From the NCBI RefSeq assembly GCF_026626335.1, contig NZ_JAPNTZ010000024.1, positions 87,680 through 151,679 on the forward strand: a stretch of 64,000 nt of DNA, given 5' to 3'. A model generated the notes under the pieces. The model saw only the letters and a list, made by a program, of their open reading frames with translations, was not told the origin of the DNA and made no database searches. A program made the position numbers and the translations under genes. This DNA is from Paractinoplanes pyxinae. GTDB taxonomy: Bacteria > Actinomycetota > Actinomycetes > Mycobacteriales > Micromonosporaceae. Positions 43,706 through 53,333 of the stretch are shown in pieces. Each line of letters starts with the position of its first letter. Positions within the stretch are counted from its first letter, which is position 1.

Positions 43706-44884
43706 TCACTGTGCCACCTCCGCTGCGGCTGCGGCGCCCCCAGCGCTCGCTTCCGTGAGCTCGCCCGCGGCCAGCTGGCCACAGGCGCCGTCGATCTCCC
43801 GGCCCCGGGTATCGCGGACTGTCGTCGACACCCCGGCTTCACGCAGCCGGCGGACGAACTCGCGCTCGACCGGTTTCGGGCTCGCATCCCACTTGCTGCC
43901 CGGAGTCGGGTTCAGCGGGATGAGATTCACATGCGCCAGCTTGCCGCGCAGAAGCTTGCCGAGGAGGTCGGCACGCCAGGGCTGATCGTTGACGTCCCTG
44001 ATCAGGGCATACTCGATCGAGATCCGGCGTCCTGTCCGGGCCGCGTACTCAAACGCGGCATCGAGCACCTCGGCCACCTTCCAGCGCTGGTTGACGGGCA
44101 CTAGCTCATCGCGCAGATCATCATCGGGGGCATGCAGGGACAGCGCAAGAGTCACGTTCAGGTCTTCGGCGCTCAACCGGCGCATCGCGGGCACGAGACC
44201 CACGGTGGAGACGGTGATGTGCCGTTGCGAAAGTCCCAGACCCTCGGGGGCCGGGGTGGTCAGCCGGCGCACCGCCTCGATCACCCGGGGGTAGTTGGCC
44301 AGCGGCTCGCCCATGCCCATGAACACGACGCGCGAAAGCCGCGGCGGTGAACCGGTGACCGCGCCGCTGGCGGCCACGCCGGCCAGATAGACGACCTGGT
44401 CGACGATCTCGGCCACGGACAGGTTGCGGGTCAGGCCCTGCTGGCCGGTGGCGCAGAACGGGCAGGCCATGCCGCAGCCGGCCTGGCTCGACACACAGGC
44501 CGTCACCCGGTCGGGGTAGCCCATCAGGACACTTTCCACGAGCGCGCCGTCGTGCAGACGCCAGAGCGTCTTGCGCGTCGCGCCGTCGTCACAGGCCATT
44601 TCCCGTACGGGCGTGAGCAGCGTGGGCAGCAGGTCGTCGGTGAGCCGGGCGCGCGTGGCGGCCGGCAGGTCGGTCATCTCGTCGATGTCACGCACGAGCC
44701 GCCCGAAGTAGTGGGTCGACAGCTGCTTGGCGCGGAACGCGGGCTCGCCCAGCGTGGTCACGGCCGCCTGGCGGGCCGCGAGGTCGAGGTCGGCGAGGTG
44801 GCGAGGGGGCATCGACGGGCGACGCCGGACGGCGACCTCGTCGGGCTGGTCGGGGCTGGTCGGGATGACCGGAAGAATCGTCAT
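43706..44884 (-). CDS. rlmN: 23S rRNA (adenine(2503)-C(2))-methyltransferase
   Basis: Radical SAM enzyme modifying A2503 of 23S rRNA (and tRNA A37). 392 residues. The 4Fe-4S motif CGMACPFC (CxxxCxxC) with upstream CVSSQAG. VVFMGMGEPLANYPRV, ALSLHAPDDDLRDELVPVN, IEYALIRDVND, and the methyl-carrying Cys in EIDGACGQLA near the C-terminus. Lacks methionine-adjacent changes that mark Cfr. In the cdsA-rlmN cluster. Confidence 0.95.
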   Translation of the reverse strand: MTILPVIPTSPDQPDEVAVRRRPSMPPRHLADLDLAARQAAVTTLGEPAFRAKQLSTHYFGRLVRDIDEMTDLPAATRARLTDDLLPTLLTPVREMACDDGATRKTLWRLHDGALVESVLMGYPDRVTACVSSQAGCGMACPFCATGQQGLTRNLSVAEIVDQVVYLAGVAASGAVTGSPPRLSRVVFMGMGEPLANYPRVIEAVRRLTTPAPEGLGLSQRHITVSTVGLVPAMRRLSAEDLNVTLALSLHAPDDDLRDELVPVNQRWKVAEVLDAAFEYAARTGRRISIEYALIRDVNDQPWRADLLGKLLRGKLAHVNLIPLNPTPGSKWDASPKPVEREFVRRLREAGVSTTVRDTRGREIDGACGQLAAGELTEASAGGAAAAAEVAQ

Positions 44885-44924
44885 GGCACAACCAGTCTCG
44901 CACGCTCGGCGGAATGCGTACGGG

Positions 44925-45899
44925 TCACGTGTTCGCCCCGATCAGGGCGAAGAGCAGGTACGCGGTGGGAACGGCGAACAGGATGGAGTCGAGACGGTCC
45001 ATCAGGCCGCCGTGACCGGGCAGCAGGTTGCTCATGTCCTTGAGCCCGAGGTCGCGCTTGAGCATCGACTCGGCCAGGTCACCGGCGACCGCGACCATCG
45101 ACAGCACCGCGCCGAACAGCAGACCCCAGTAGAAGGGGATCTCGAGCAGGTAGTACAGCAGCAGCGAGCTGCCGATGGCCGCCGAGAGCACCGAGCCGGC
45201 GAAGCCTTCCCAGGTCTTGCCGGGGCTGATCGAGGGGGCCATCTTGTGCTTGCCCAGGAAGACGCCGACCGCGTAGCCGCCTGTGTCGGAAAGCACCACG
45301 GCCAGCAGGGTGCACAGCACCCGCCAGCGGCCGTCCTCCCCCGCGTCCGGCAGCTGGAGCAGCACGCCGAAGCTGAGCAGGAACGGCACGTAGATCGAGA
45401 TCATGATGCTGGCGACCAGGTCGCGGCGGAACGCGGCCGCGCCGTCGGCGATGCGCCAGATCACCGAGGCGGCCACCGTCACCAGCAGGCCCAGCAGCAG
45501 CGCGTCGGGGCCGTCGTGCCAGGCCAGGCCGACCATCAGCACCGAGCCGGCGACCAGCGGGATCAGCGGGGCGTCGGCGCCCGAGGCGCGCAGGGCGCGG
45601 ACCATCTCGTAGACGCCGACCGCGGAGGCCAGGACGATGACGCCGAGGAAGGCGTCGGGCCAGATGACCAGGGAGCCGAGGACCACCAGAACCAGGCCCA
45701 CCCCGACGCCGATGGCGGCCGGAAGGTTACGGCCCGCTCGGCCGCCGGCGCGACGTTTGCCGGGTTTCTGCTCGGTGGTGGGGACGGGTGCGGGAACCAG
45801 GGGAAGCTGGCTGGTCTGGGCGTCCTCGCCCGCGTGCCAGGCCGGCACGGTGCTGTCGTCGCCGGCGCTCTGCCCGGCACGCGGATCGAGGTAGGACAT
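44925..45899 (-). CDS. cdsA: Phosphatidate cytidylyltransferase
   Basis: Makes CDP-diacylglycerol for phospholipid synthesis. 324 residues. A soluble N-terminal 70-residue extension (rich in Pro/Ala) precedes about eight membrane segments. The CdsA signature ESMLKRDLGLKDMSNLLPGHGGLMDRLDSILF is close to the C-terminus. Its ATG and the frr stop share one base (TGATG). Confidence 0.96.
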   Translation of the reverse strand: MSYLDPRAGQSAGDDSTVPAWHAGEDAQTSQLPLVPAPVPTTEQKPGKRRAGGRAGRNLPAAIGVGVGLVLVVLGSLVIWPDAFLGVIVLASAVGVYEMVRALRASGADAPLIPLVAGSVLMVGLAWHDGPDALLLGLLVTVAASVIWRIADGAAAFRRDLVASIMISIYVPFLLSFGVLLQLPDAGEDGRWRVLCTLLAVVLSDTGGYAVGVFLGKHKMAPSISPGKTWEGFAGSVLSAAIGSSLLLYYLLEIPFYWGLLFGAVLSMVAVAGDLAESMLKRDLGLKDMSNLLPGHGGLMDRLDSILFAVPTAYLLFALIGANT

Positions 45900-46456
45900 C
45901 AGACTTCGAGCAGCTCGGCTTCTTTGTGCTTGAGGAGCTCGTCGACGACCGCGACGTACTTGTGCGTCGTGTCGTCGAGCTCCTTCTCGGCCCGGCGGCC
46001 GTCGTCCTCGCCCGCCTCGCCGTCCTTGACCAGCTTGTCCAGCTGCTCCTTGCCCTTGCGGCGGACGTTGCGGATGGCCACCCGGCCCTCCTCCGCCTTG
46101 CTCCGCGCGACCTTGATCATGTCGCGGCGGCGCTCCTCGGTCATCTGCGGCAGGTGGATGCGCAGCTGGGTGCCCTCGTTGTTGGGGTTGACCCCGAGGT
46201 CCGAGTCGCGGATCGCCCGCTCGATGGGGCCGAGCTGGGACGCGTCGTAGGGCTTGACGATGACCATGCGCGGCTCGGGGATGCCGACCGAAGCCATCTG
46301 CGTCACCGGCGTGGGCGCGCCGTAGTAGTCCACCACGATCTTCGAGAACATGGCGGGGGTGGCCCGGCCGGTACGGATCGCGGCGAACTCCTCCTTGGCG
46401 TGCTCGACCGCGCTCTCCATCTTTTCCTCGGCCTCGAAGAGGGTCTCGTCGATCAC
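45899..46456 (-). CDS. frr: Ribosome recycling factor
   Basis: 185 residues. Releases ribosomes after termination together with EF-G. MIDETLFEAEEKMESAVEHAKEEFAAIRTGRATP, then QLRIHLPQMTEERRRDMIKVARSKAEEGRVAIRNVRRKG and KELDDTTHKYVAVVDELLKHKEAELLEV. Normal length. Between pyrH and cdsA. Confidence 0.97.
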   Translation of the reverse strand: MIDETLFEAEEKMESAVEHAKEEFAAIRTGRATPAMFSKIVVDYYGAPTPVTQMASVGIPEPRMVIVKPYDASQLGPIERAIRDSDLGVNPNNEGTQLRIHLPQMTEERRRDMIKVARSKAEEGRVAIRNVRRKGKEQLDKLVKDGEAGEDDGRRAEKELDDTTHKYVAVVDELLKHKEAELLEV

Positions 46457-46498
46457 GCTCTTCTCGCCTCCTTGCTTTCTTCGGTGGGGACGGGTTTC

Positions 46499-47260
46499 TC
46501 AGGCGGTGATCAGAGTGCCGATTCGCTCGCCGCTGACCGCGCGGACGATGGTGTCGTCGCCCTGGGCGCCGAAGACCAGCATGGGCAGGTTGTTCTCCTC
46601 GCAGAGGCTGAAAGCGGCCTGGTCAGCCACCCGGAGGCCCCGCTGGATCACATCCTGGAAGGTGAGACGGTCGAGCTTCTTGGCATCGGGGTCGATGCGC
46701 GGGTCGGCGCTGTAGACGCCGTCGACACCGTTCTTGCTCATCAGCACGACGTCCGCGTGGATCTCGAGGGCGCGCTGGGCGGTGACGGTGTCGGTGGAGA
46801 AGTACGGCATGCCGGCGCCGGCGCCGAAGATGACGCACCGCCCCTTCTCGAGGTGGCGGATGGCGCGCAGCGGGATGTAGGGCTCGGCGACCTGGGCCAT
46901 CGTGATGGCGGTCTGCACGCGGGTCTCGATGCCCTCCTTCTCCAGGAAGTCCTGGAGGGCCAGGCCGTTCATGACCGTGCCGAGCATGCCCATGTAGTCG
47001 GCGCGGTTGCGGTCCATGCCGCGCTTCTGCAGCTCGGCGCCGCGGAAGAAGTTGCCGCCGCCGACGACGACGGCGACCTGGATGCCCCGGCGGATGACCG
47101 TGGCGATCTGCCGGGCGATGCCCTGGACGATGTCCGGGTCGACGCCCACGGCGCCGCCGCCGAACACCTCGCCGGACAGTTTGAGCACGACCCGGCGCGG
47201 CCGTGTGGGCGGCGGGGTCGGATCGTCAACCGCAATCGCCTGCTCGGTCACCAACGTCAT
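46499..47260 (-). CDS. pyrH: Uridylate kinase
   Basis: 253 residues. Phosphorylates UMP to UDP. RRVVLKLSGEVFGGGAVGVDP, IQVAVVVGGGNFFRGAEL, DYMGMLGTVMNGLALQDFLEKEGIETRVQTAI, GRCVIFGAGAGMPYFSTDTVTAQRALEIHADVVLMSKNGVDGVYSADPR: the typical bacterial UMP kinase. It is followed by frr after 42 bases, and separated from tsf by a terminator. Confidence 0.97.
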   Translation of the reverse strand: MTLVTEQAIAVDDPTPPPTRPRRVVLKLSGEVFGGGAVGVDPDIVQGIARQIATVIRRGIQVAVVVGGGNFFRGAELQKRGMDRNRADYMGMLGTVMNGLALQDFLEKEGIETRVQTAITMAQVAEPYIPLRAIRHLEKGRCVIFGAGAGMPYFSTDTVTAQRALEIHADVVLMSKNGVDGVYSADPRIDPDAKKLDRLTFQDVIQRGLRVADQAAFSLCEENNLPMLVFGAQGDDTIVRAVSGERIGTLITA

Positions 47261-47305
47261 GAGACCCGCCTTCCCTTCATGTTCAGCAGAGACCTTATGG
47301 GAGAA

Positions 47306-47339
47306 GGAGGCCGGACGCAGAATCGCGTACCCGGCCTCC
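47306..47339 (-). terminator. Terminator after tsf
   Basis: GGAGGCCGG (47306-47314) pairs with CCGGCCTCC (47331-47339), with an inner ACGC-GCGT stem and a bulged A. On the minus strand it is followed by TTCTCCC. It divides rpsB-tsf from pyrH-frr-cdsA. Confidence 0.8.
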
Positions 47340-47361
47340 CTTGCTCCCGTAGGCGGCCCGC

Positions 47362-48192
47362 TTACTCCTGGCCGACCTCGAACCGGACGAACCGGGTGAT
47401 GTTGACGCCGGCCTCGTCCGCGACCTGCTTCACGGTCTTCTTGTTGTCGAGGACCGAGGACTGCTCGAGCAGGACGAAGTCCTTGAAGAAGGAGTTCACC
47501 CGGCCCTCCACGATCTTGGGCAGAGCCTTCTCGGGCTTGCCCTCCTCCTTGGCGGTCTCCTCCGCGATGCGGCGCTCGGAGTCGACGACGTCGGCCGGCA
47601 CCTCCTCGCGGGTGAGGAAGCGCGGGCGCATCGCGGCGATCTGCATGCCGATCGCGCGGGCGTCGTCCTCGCCGGCCTCGTCGGACTTGCCCTCGTACTG
47701 CACGAGGACGCCGACCTGGGGCGGCAGGTCCTGCGCCTTGCGGTGCAGGTAGACCGCGACGGTGCCGTCGACGATCACGAACCGGTTCAGGACGATCTTC
47801 TCGCCGATCTTGGCCGAGTACTCCTGGATCGTGTCGGCGACCGTCTTGCCGTCGGCCAGCTTGGCCTCGAGCAGGGCGGCGGCGTCGGCCACCTTGTTCT
47901 GCTCGCCGAGCTCGACCAGCTGCTGACCCAGTGCGACGAAGTCGGGGGTCTTGGCCACGAAGTCGGTCTCGCAGTTGAGCTCGAGCAGCGCGTTGCCGGA
48001 GTGGGCGACGATGCCGTTGGCCGCGGTGCGGCCGGCCCGCTTGCCGACGTCCTTGGCGCCCTTGATGCGCAGGAACTCGACGGCCTTGTCGAAGTCGCCG
48101 TCCGCCTCGTCCAGCGCCTTCTTGCAGTCCATCATGCCGGCACCGGTCAGGTCGCGGAGCTTCTTGACGTCCGCGGCGGTGTAGTTAGCCAT
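47362..48192 (-). CDS. tsf: Elongation factor Ts
   Basis: 276 residues. Nucleotide exchange factor for EF-Tu. N-terminal UBA domain MANYTAADVKKLRDLTGAGMMDCKKALDEADGDFDKAVEFLRIKG, then NGIVAHSGNALLELNCETDFVAKTPDF (the EF-Tu interface), ending VADEAGVNITRFVRFEVGQE. Downstream of rpsB by 32 bases. Confidence 0.97.
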   Translation of the reverse strand: MANYTAADVKKLRDLTGAGMMDCKKALDEADGDFDKAVEFLRIKGAKDVGKRAGRTAANGIVAHSGNALLELNCETDFVAKTPDFVALGQQLVELGEQNKVADAAALLEAKLADGKTVADTIQEYSAKIGEKIVLNRFVIVDGTVAVYLHRKAQDLPPQVGVLVQYEGKSDEAGEDDARAIGMQIAAMRPRFLTREEVPADVVDSERRIAEETAKEEGKPEKALPKIVEGRVNSFFKDFVLLEQSSVLDNKKTVKQVADEAGVNITRFVRFEVGQE

Positions 48193-48224
48193 GACTCTCT
48201 CTCGATGTCAGCTTCGTCGGAGAA

Positions 48225-49127
48225 TTACTCGGCGGGAGCCGCGGCGGCCGGCACGGGCTCGGCGGCGGGGGCTTCAGCAGCCTCCGCAGCCTCCACAGCG
48301 GGAGCCTCGGCGGCAGGCGCGTCGGCGGCCTTCTTCTCGGCGCCCTCGTACAGGTCCCGCTCCCACTCGGGCAGCGGCTCGCCGGCGGCGACGGTGCCCG
48401 GCTCGGGCTTCTCGTCGGCGCCGCCACGGCCCCGGCCGGAACGGGCGATCAGGCCGTCGGCGACGGCGGCCGCGATGACCTTGGTCAGCAGCTCGGCCGA
48501 GCGGATCGCGTCGTCGTTGCCCGGGATCGGGAAGTCGACCTCGTCCGGGTCGCAGTTGGTGTCCAGCACCGCGATGACCGGGATGCCCAGCTTGCGGGCC
48601 TCGTCGACGGCGATGTGCTCCTTCTTGGTGTCCACGACCCAGATCGCCGACGGCGTCTTGGTCATGTCCCGGAGGCCACCGAGCGTCTTGGTGAGCTTGG
48701 TCTTCTCGCGGTAGAGCTGGAGGGTCTCCTTCTTGGTGTACCCGGCGGCGGTGCCGGTCAGGTCACCCAGAGCCTCGAGCTCCTTCATGCGCTGGAGCCG
48801 CTTGTAAACGGTCTGGAAGTTGGTGAGCATGCCGCCCAGCCAACGGTGGTTCACGTACGGCTGGCCGACCCGGGTCGCCTGCTCGGCGATGGCCTCCTGC
48901 GCCTGCTTCTTGGTGCCGACGAAGAGGATGTGGCCGCCCTCGGCGACGGTGTCACGCACGTACGCGTACGCCTTCTCGATGTAGTCGAGAGTCTGGCGCA
49001 GGTCGATGATGTAGATGCCGTTACGCTCGGTGAAGATGAAGCGCTTCATCTTCGGGTTCCAGCGCCGGGTCTGGTGCCCGAAGTGGACACCGCTCTCCAG
49101 CAGCTGGCGCATGGTCACGACGGCCAT
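48225..49127 (-). CDS. rpsB: 30S ribosomal protein S2
   Basis: 300 residues from ATG 49127, after GGGAGC. MAVVTMRQLLESGVHFGHQTRRWNPKMKRFIF, GGHILFVGTKKQAQEAI, HRWLGGMLTNFQTV, PSAIWVVDTKKEHIAVDEARKLGIPVIAVLDTNCDPDEVDFPIPGNDDAIRS. The last about 60 residues form an Ala/Glu/Pro-rich tail beyond the S2 core, an actinobacterial extension. First gene of rpsB-tsf; the leader (49128-49358) carries small hairpins such as GACCGC-N5-GCGGTC at about 49291 but no frame. Confidence 0.96.
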   Translation of the reverse strand: MAVVTMRQLLESGVHFGHQTRRWNPKMKRFIFTERNGIYIIDLRQTLDYIEKAYAYVRDTVAEGGHILFVGTKKQAQEAIAEQATRVGQPYVNHRWLGGMLTNFQTVYKRLQRMKELEALGDLTGTAAGYTKKETLQLYREKTKLTKTLGGLRDMTKTPSAIWVVDTKKEHIAVDEARKLGIPVIAVLDTNCDPDEVDFPIPGNDDAIRSAELLTKVIAAAVADGLIARSGRGRGGADEKPEPGTVAAGEPLPEWERDLYEGAEKKAADAPAAEAPAVEAAEAAEAPAAEPVPAAAAPAE

Positions 49128-49358
49128 GGTGGGTTGCTCCCTGTTTTCCCTGGTTGTCACGCGCGCCGGCGGCGCGCGTCCTGGTGCCCGGTCGGCGGCC
49201 ACGGTCGGACCCGAGATGATCGAGACCAGGGAGGGCCGTCGCTGCCGGCGCCGCTCCCGTTACGGGGGCGGACCTGACAGAGGGCACGCGAGGTCGACCG
49301 CACGAGGCGGTCGCCGTCAACCAGCATACGCCAAGCTTCGCCGGACCCCTGTCCGCGG

Positions 49359-50036
49359 TCAGGCCACCGCCAGACCGGCCGCGATCAGCAGGACCAAACC
49401 GGCCGGCAGGTACGCCACTGGGGGACGCAGCCAGGCCTCGCGCGCGATCGGGCCGCCCCGGGCCACCGAGTAGAGGCCGATGCCGGTGAGCGTGAAGCCG
49501 AGCGTGAGCAGGACGGCCGGGACGATGCCGCGGGCGTCCGGGTTGCCGGTGAAAGTGGCGTCGAACAGCAACCGGACAACCGGGATCATCAGGACGACCA
49601 TGACGATGGCGACGATGACCGAGGTCACCGGGCGGCGGGTCTGGTAGACGCTCTCCTTCCTGTCCGGGGCCCGTTCCGGGGTGATCGGAGGGACGAGCGC
49701 GGTCGGTTCCGCCATCGGCGGCGGCGTCATCGAGGGCGCCGTCATCGGCGGCGCCATCGGGGGCACGGCGTCGCTGGTCGGCCGGATCGTGGGGTACTCG
49801 GGGCCGCGTACGGGAATCCGGGTCTCCGGCTCGGGCGGGCGCGCGTGGCTGCCGGTGGTCGCGGCCGCCCGCTGATCCGGGAGCCGGAACGCGCCGCTGG
49901 GCCGCTCGTGGATGCCCGAGTCGTACGGGTTGGCGGGGATCGAACCCGAGATCTCGGACTCGGGCGAGCGGGAGTACTGGCCCGGCCCGGAGTACCAGCT
50001 GGGCTCGGCGTCATCGGCGTAGCGGCGTCCTTCCAC
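49359..50036 (-). CDS. Proline-rich N-terminus, three-helix membrane protein
   Basis: About 225 residues from GTG 50036, the only plausible start. Residues 1-110 are soluble and Pro/Arg-rich (EPSWYSGPGQYS; a PPMAPPMTAPSMTPPPMAEP block). Three hydrophobic segments follow (VTSVIVAIVMVVLMIPVVRLL; GIVPAVLLTLGFTLTGIGLYS; PVAYLPAGLVLLIAAGLAVA). No known family. The region between rpsB and yraN often carries a membrane protein of this kind. Confidence 0.6.
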   Translation of the reverse strand: MEGRRYADDAEPSWYSGPGQYSRSPESEISGSIPANPYDSGIHERPSGAFRLPDQRAAATTGSHARPPEPETRIPVRGPEYPTIRPTSDAVPPMAPPMTAPSMTPPPMAEPTALVPPITPERAPDRKESVYQTRRPVTSVIVAIVMVVLMIPVVRLLFDATFTGNPDARGIVPAVLLTLGFTLTGIGLYSVARGGPIAREAWLRPPVAYLPAGLVLLIAAGLAVA

Positions 50037-50192
50037 GATCTCGAAACTTAAGTGACCGGGGACACGGGCGCCACCGCTGGGTCCATAACACACCTGGACG
50101 GTGACAGAGCGGTTTTCCACAGTTGCGCTCTGTCCACAGATCTTGTTATCGGCCGGATGCGGGCGGGGCCCGGCCGAGCCAGGTTGGGCGCC

Positions 50193-50552
50193 ATGACGAC
50201 GCAAAGGCAGGCGGTAGGGGCGTACGGCGAACGACTCGCGGCCCAGCACCTCCAGGCGCAGGGCCTCGTGGTCCTCGACCGCAACTGGCGCTGCGCCGAC
50301 GGCGAGGTCGATCTGGTGCTGCGCGACGGCGACAACATCGTCTTCTGCGAGGTGAAGACCCGGCGTACGGACCTGTTCGGGCCGCCGTCGGCTTCCGTCA
50401 CCTATAAGAAGGTGCGCAAGCTGCGGCAACTCGCCCTCCGCTGGCTCGACGAGACCGGCCTGCACTCTCACGAGATCCGTTTCGACGTGGTCGAGGTGCT
50501 GGTGCCGGCCGAGGGCGCCGAGCAGGTCACCCACATCCGCTCGGCGTTCTGA
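50193..50552 (+). CDS. yraN: YraN/UPF0102 family nuclease-like protein
   Basis: 119 residues. Restriction-endonuclease-like fold: AVGAYGERLAAQHLQAQGLVVLDRNWRCADGEVDLVLRDGDNIVFCEVKTRR with the E-D-EVK catalytic pattern, then VTYKKVRKLRQLALRWLDE. Precedes yifB and dprA, its standard position. ATG 50193 is preceded by AGGTTGGGCG. Confidence 0.92.
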   Translation: MTTQRQAVGAYGERLAAQHLQAQGLVVLDRNWRCADGEVDLVLRDGDNIVFCEVKTRRTDLFGPPSASVTYKKVRKLRQLALRWLDETGLHSHEIRFDVVEVLVPAEGAEQVTHIRSAF

Positions 50553-50564
50553 TCGGGCGCGGCG

Positions 50565-51497
50565 ATGAGCTACGCGCGCGTCCTCAGCGTCGGTCTGCTC
50601 GGGGTGACCGGGCACGTCGTCGAGGTCGAGGCCGACCTCTCCCCCGGCCTGCCCGCCGTTGTGCTGACCGGGCTGCCCGACACGGCCCTGCACGAGGCCC
50701 GCGACCGGGTGCGGGCGGCCGTGGTCAACTCCGGCCAGAGCTGGCCCAACCGGCGGATCACGGTGAACCTGCTGCCGGCCGCCCTGCCCAAGCACGGGAG
50801 CGCCTTTGATCTTGCGATGGCCGCCGCGATGTTGGTCAGCGCGGGTGAACTGCCGCCGGCGGCGCTCGAAGGCGTGGTGCTGATCGGCGAGCTGGGTCTG
50901 GACGGCGCCGTCCGCCCGGTGCGCGGCGTGCTGCCCATGGTGGCCGCGGCGGCCGGCGCGGGGTTGCGCCACGTGATCGTGCCGCTGGCCAACGCGCGCG
51001 AGGCCACCGTCGTGCCCGGCGTGACGGTCGAGGCCGTCGACAGCCTGCGCCGGCTCGTCGACTTCGTCCGCGACGGCGTCGCGCTGCTCGAGCCGCCGCC
51101 GGCCGACCAGGCGCCGCCACCGCCCGGCCCCGACCTGGCCGACGTGGCCGGACAGGAGATGGGCCGCTACGGCCTCGAGGTCGCCGCGGCCGGCGGGCAC
51201 CACCTGGCCCTGCTCGGCGCGCCCGGGGCCGGCAAGACGATGCTGGCCGAGCGTCTGCCCACGATCCTGCCCGAGCTCGACGACGCGGCCGCGCTCGAGG
51301 TGACGGCCCTGCACTCGATCGCCGGCGTGCTGCCGCCGGACGGCCGGCTGGTGCGCCGGCCACCGTTCCAGGCGCCTCATCACACCTCTTCTTCTGCGGC
51401 CCTTGTCGGCGGCGGCAGCGGGCTGGCCCGGCCGGGCGCCCTGTCGCTGGCCCATCGAGGCGTGCTCTTCCTCGACGATGCGAGAGAGCCTTTATAA
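50565..51497 (+). pseudogene. comM: yifB/comM 5' part, split by an integrated element
   Basis: Codons 1-304 of a magnesium chelatase-like AAA ATPase. The N-terminal ChlI domain begins MSYARVLSVGLLGVTGHVVEVEADLSPGLPAVVLTGLPD. Walker A is GAPGAGKTM in the second domain. The true sequence ends in the Walker B codons (VLFLD-D); after 51478 six element-derived codons (AREPL) follow before a TAA. The product would be truncated before Walker B and catalytically dead. Joined to 61217-61829 it gives 508 residues, the normal ComM length. Confidence 0.95.
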
Positions 51498-51502
51498 CTC
51501 CG
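51474..51502. other. attL of the serine-integrase element
   Basis: The shared core GACGA (51474-51478) is followed by the right half of the attP: TGCG and then AGAGAGCCTTTATAACTCCG. The left neighbour is yifB sequence up to Walker B. The inferred crossover dinucleotide is the final GA of the core (51477-51478). Confidence 0.88.
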
Positions 51503-51564
51503 AGCAGCTACCCTAGCAGATCCAGAGCCGACGACGGCTCTAAGAGATAGGTGGGTGGCGGTCA

Positions 51565-53178
51565 GTGGCGCGGGTTCTCGGTGTTCTTCGGCTGTCGCGG
51601 GACAAAGATGAGTCGACCTCGATCGTGAGGCAGCGTGAGGCGATCGAGCGATGGACCGAGTACGAGGGTCACACCATCATCGGGTGGGCCGAAGACCTAG
51701 ACGTCTCTGGTGGCGTGTCCCCGTTCGACCGGCCGAGTCTCGGCCCCTGGCTTACCTCGGCGAAGGCCGGCGAGTACGACGTGATCGCGGCGTGGAAGCT
51801 CGACCGGCTGTCCCGCCGGCTCTTCCACACGTTCGACCTGTTGAAGTGGGCCGAGAGTCACAGCAAGTCTGTTGTGCCTGTCGAGGACAAGCAGTTCGAC
51901 TTGAGTACGCCGATCGGACGGGCCCTCATGGCGATCCTTGCGGCGATCGCAGAGGGCGAACTAGAAGCGATCCAACAGCGGCAGCGAGGCACGTTCGCGA
52001 AGTTGATGAAGGTGGGCCGTTGGCGGGGCGGCTTCGTCCCGTACGGCTACGTCTCGGCCAAAGCCGAGAAGGGCGAAGGTTGGCGGTTGGAGATCGACCC
52101 TGAAGCGGCCGGCTATGTGAAAGAGATCGTCCGCCGGATCGTCGTCGAGAAGCAGTCCACCAATTCAGTCGTTCGCTGGCTCAATGACTCGAAGGTTCCG
52201 ACGTCCATCGACATCCAAGCCGTGAGGGCGGGTCGGGAGCCTAGGGGTACGCGCTGGCGACCTGGCAACCTCCTCCGGATGCTCCGGTCTCACACCTTGT
52301 TGGGGTACGCCGAGATCACAGAGAAGCGGAAGCTTCCCGACGGCCGCGAAGAGGAAGTGACGCGCCTCGTTCGTGACGATGAGGGGATGCCACTTGAACG
52401 GGCGGATGCGCTCCTGACCCGTGGCGAGTGGCAGGAGTTGCAAGACACCTTGGACGCCAACAGCAATAAGAGGGCCGGCAACCGTAGCGGCGGTTCGCCG
52501 CTCCTTCGGGTGGCCTACTGCGAGTGCGGCCGACCCCTCTACCGCAACCAGGGTCGAAACCACTTCTACTACCGGTGTTCGTCTCGGTCGGATGGAAGCG
52601 TTCCCTGCCCCCGTGGCAACACGAAGTCGATCCGGGCAGACGAGTTGGAGTCTGCCGTCGAGGAATTCTTCCTAGGTTGGGTCGGTGACCTTGAGCTGAC
52701 TCGTCGGGAGTTCGTCCCTGGCAACAACAACGCCTCCCGGCTTGCCGATATCGAGCGGGCCCTACGTGAACTTCGGGAGGATCGAGCCGCCGGCCTTTAC
52801 TCCGGTGACCGTGGCTCCGAGGAGTTCCGGCAGATGTACCGCGACCTTGAGGCGAAGCGGGCGAAGCTTGAGGCGGAGCCGTCGAAGCCGGACGAGTGGG
52901 TCGAGGTGCCGACGGGTGAGACCTACCGCGACCGGTGGAACAGCCTTGAGACTGCGGCCCAACGGGCGGCCGATCTACGGGCGGCCGGGGTCAAGGTGAT
53001 TGTGTTCGCGGAGCCTCCGAAGCAACCGAACATCTGGGAAGCCATGGGACGGCCGGCACCTGTCGACCTGGCCGCACCATCCGAGACAGCGAGTCGCATC
53101 ACTGTTCAGTTGAGCCCCGACATGCAACGGCGGGCCCTCGAACACGCCGCGAAAACGGCGGCCTCACCAACTAACTGA
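51565..53178 (+). CDS. int: Large serine recombinase (integrase)
   Basis: 537 residues from GTG 51565. The catalytic N-domain (about 1-150) has LRLSRDKDE with Ser11, DLDVSGGVSPFDRPSL, AWKLDRLSRRLFHTFDLL and STPIGRALMAILAAIAEGELEAI. The recombinase domain follows (GFVPYGYVSA). A zinc ribbon carries YCECGRPLYRN then RCSSRSDGSVPC. A coiled-coil segment (DIERALRELREDRAA; EAKRAKLEAE) is typical of large serine integrases. Located next to attL and reading away from it. A terminator follows directly. No excision factor is recognised. Confidence 0.96.
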   Translation: MARVLGVLRLSRDKDESTSIVRQREAIERWTEYEGHTIIGWAEDLDVSGGVSPFDRPSLGPWLTSAKAGEYDVIAAWKLDRLSRRLFHTFDLLKWAESHSKSVVPVEDKQFDLSTPIGRALMAILAAIAEGELEAIQQRQRGTFAKLMKVGRWRGGFVPYGYVSAKAEKGEGWRLEIDPEAAGYVKEIVRRIVVEKQSTNSVVRWLNDSKVPTSIDIQAVRAGREPRGTRWRPGNLLRMLRSHTLLGYAEITEKRKLPDGREEEVTRLVRDDEGMPLERADALLTRGEWQELQDTLDANSNKRAGNRSGGSPLLRVAYCECGRPLYRNQGRNHFYYRCSSRSDGSVPCPRGNTKSIRADELESAVEEFFLGWVGDLELTRREFVPGNNNASRLADIERALRELREDRAAGLYSGDRGSEEFRQMYRDLEAKRAKLEAEPSKPDEWVEVPTGETYRDRWNSLETAAQRAADLRAAGVKVIVFAEPPKQPNIWEAMGRPAPVDLAAPSETASRITVQLSPDMQRRALEHAAKTAASPTN

Positions 53179-53190
53179 CAGCGTGTAAAC

Positions 53191-53226
53191 AGCCCCCGCC
53201 GGTAGTTAACCGACGGGGGCTTTCTC
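53191..53226 (+). terminator. Intrinsic terminator after the integrase
   Basis: AGCCCCCG-CCGGTAGTTAACCGA-CGGGGGCT followed by TTCTCTG. The outer stem is eight pairs and an inner CGGT-ACCG stem extends it. It begins 13 bases after the integrase stop. Confidence 0.88.
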
Positions 53227-53333
53227 TGTGTCCGTCGGGTGCAAAGTGAAGCGGGGTCGATGTGATCGACCTGCGAAGTGACACCCGAGAGCGGACTTAC
53301 GATCGACCAACCCCAACCTCACGGAGTACCCGT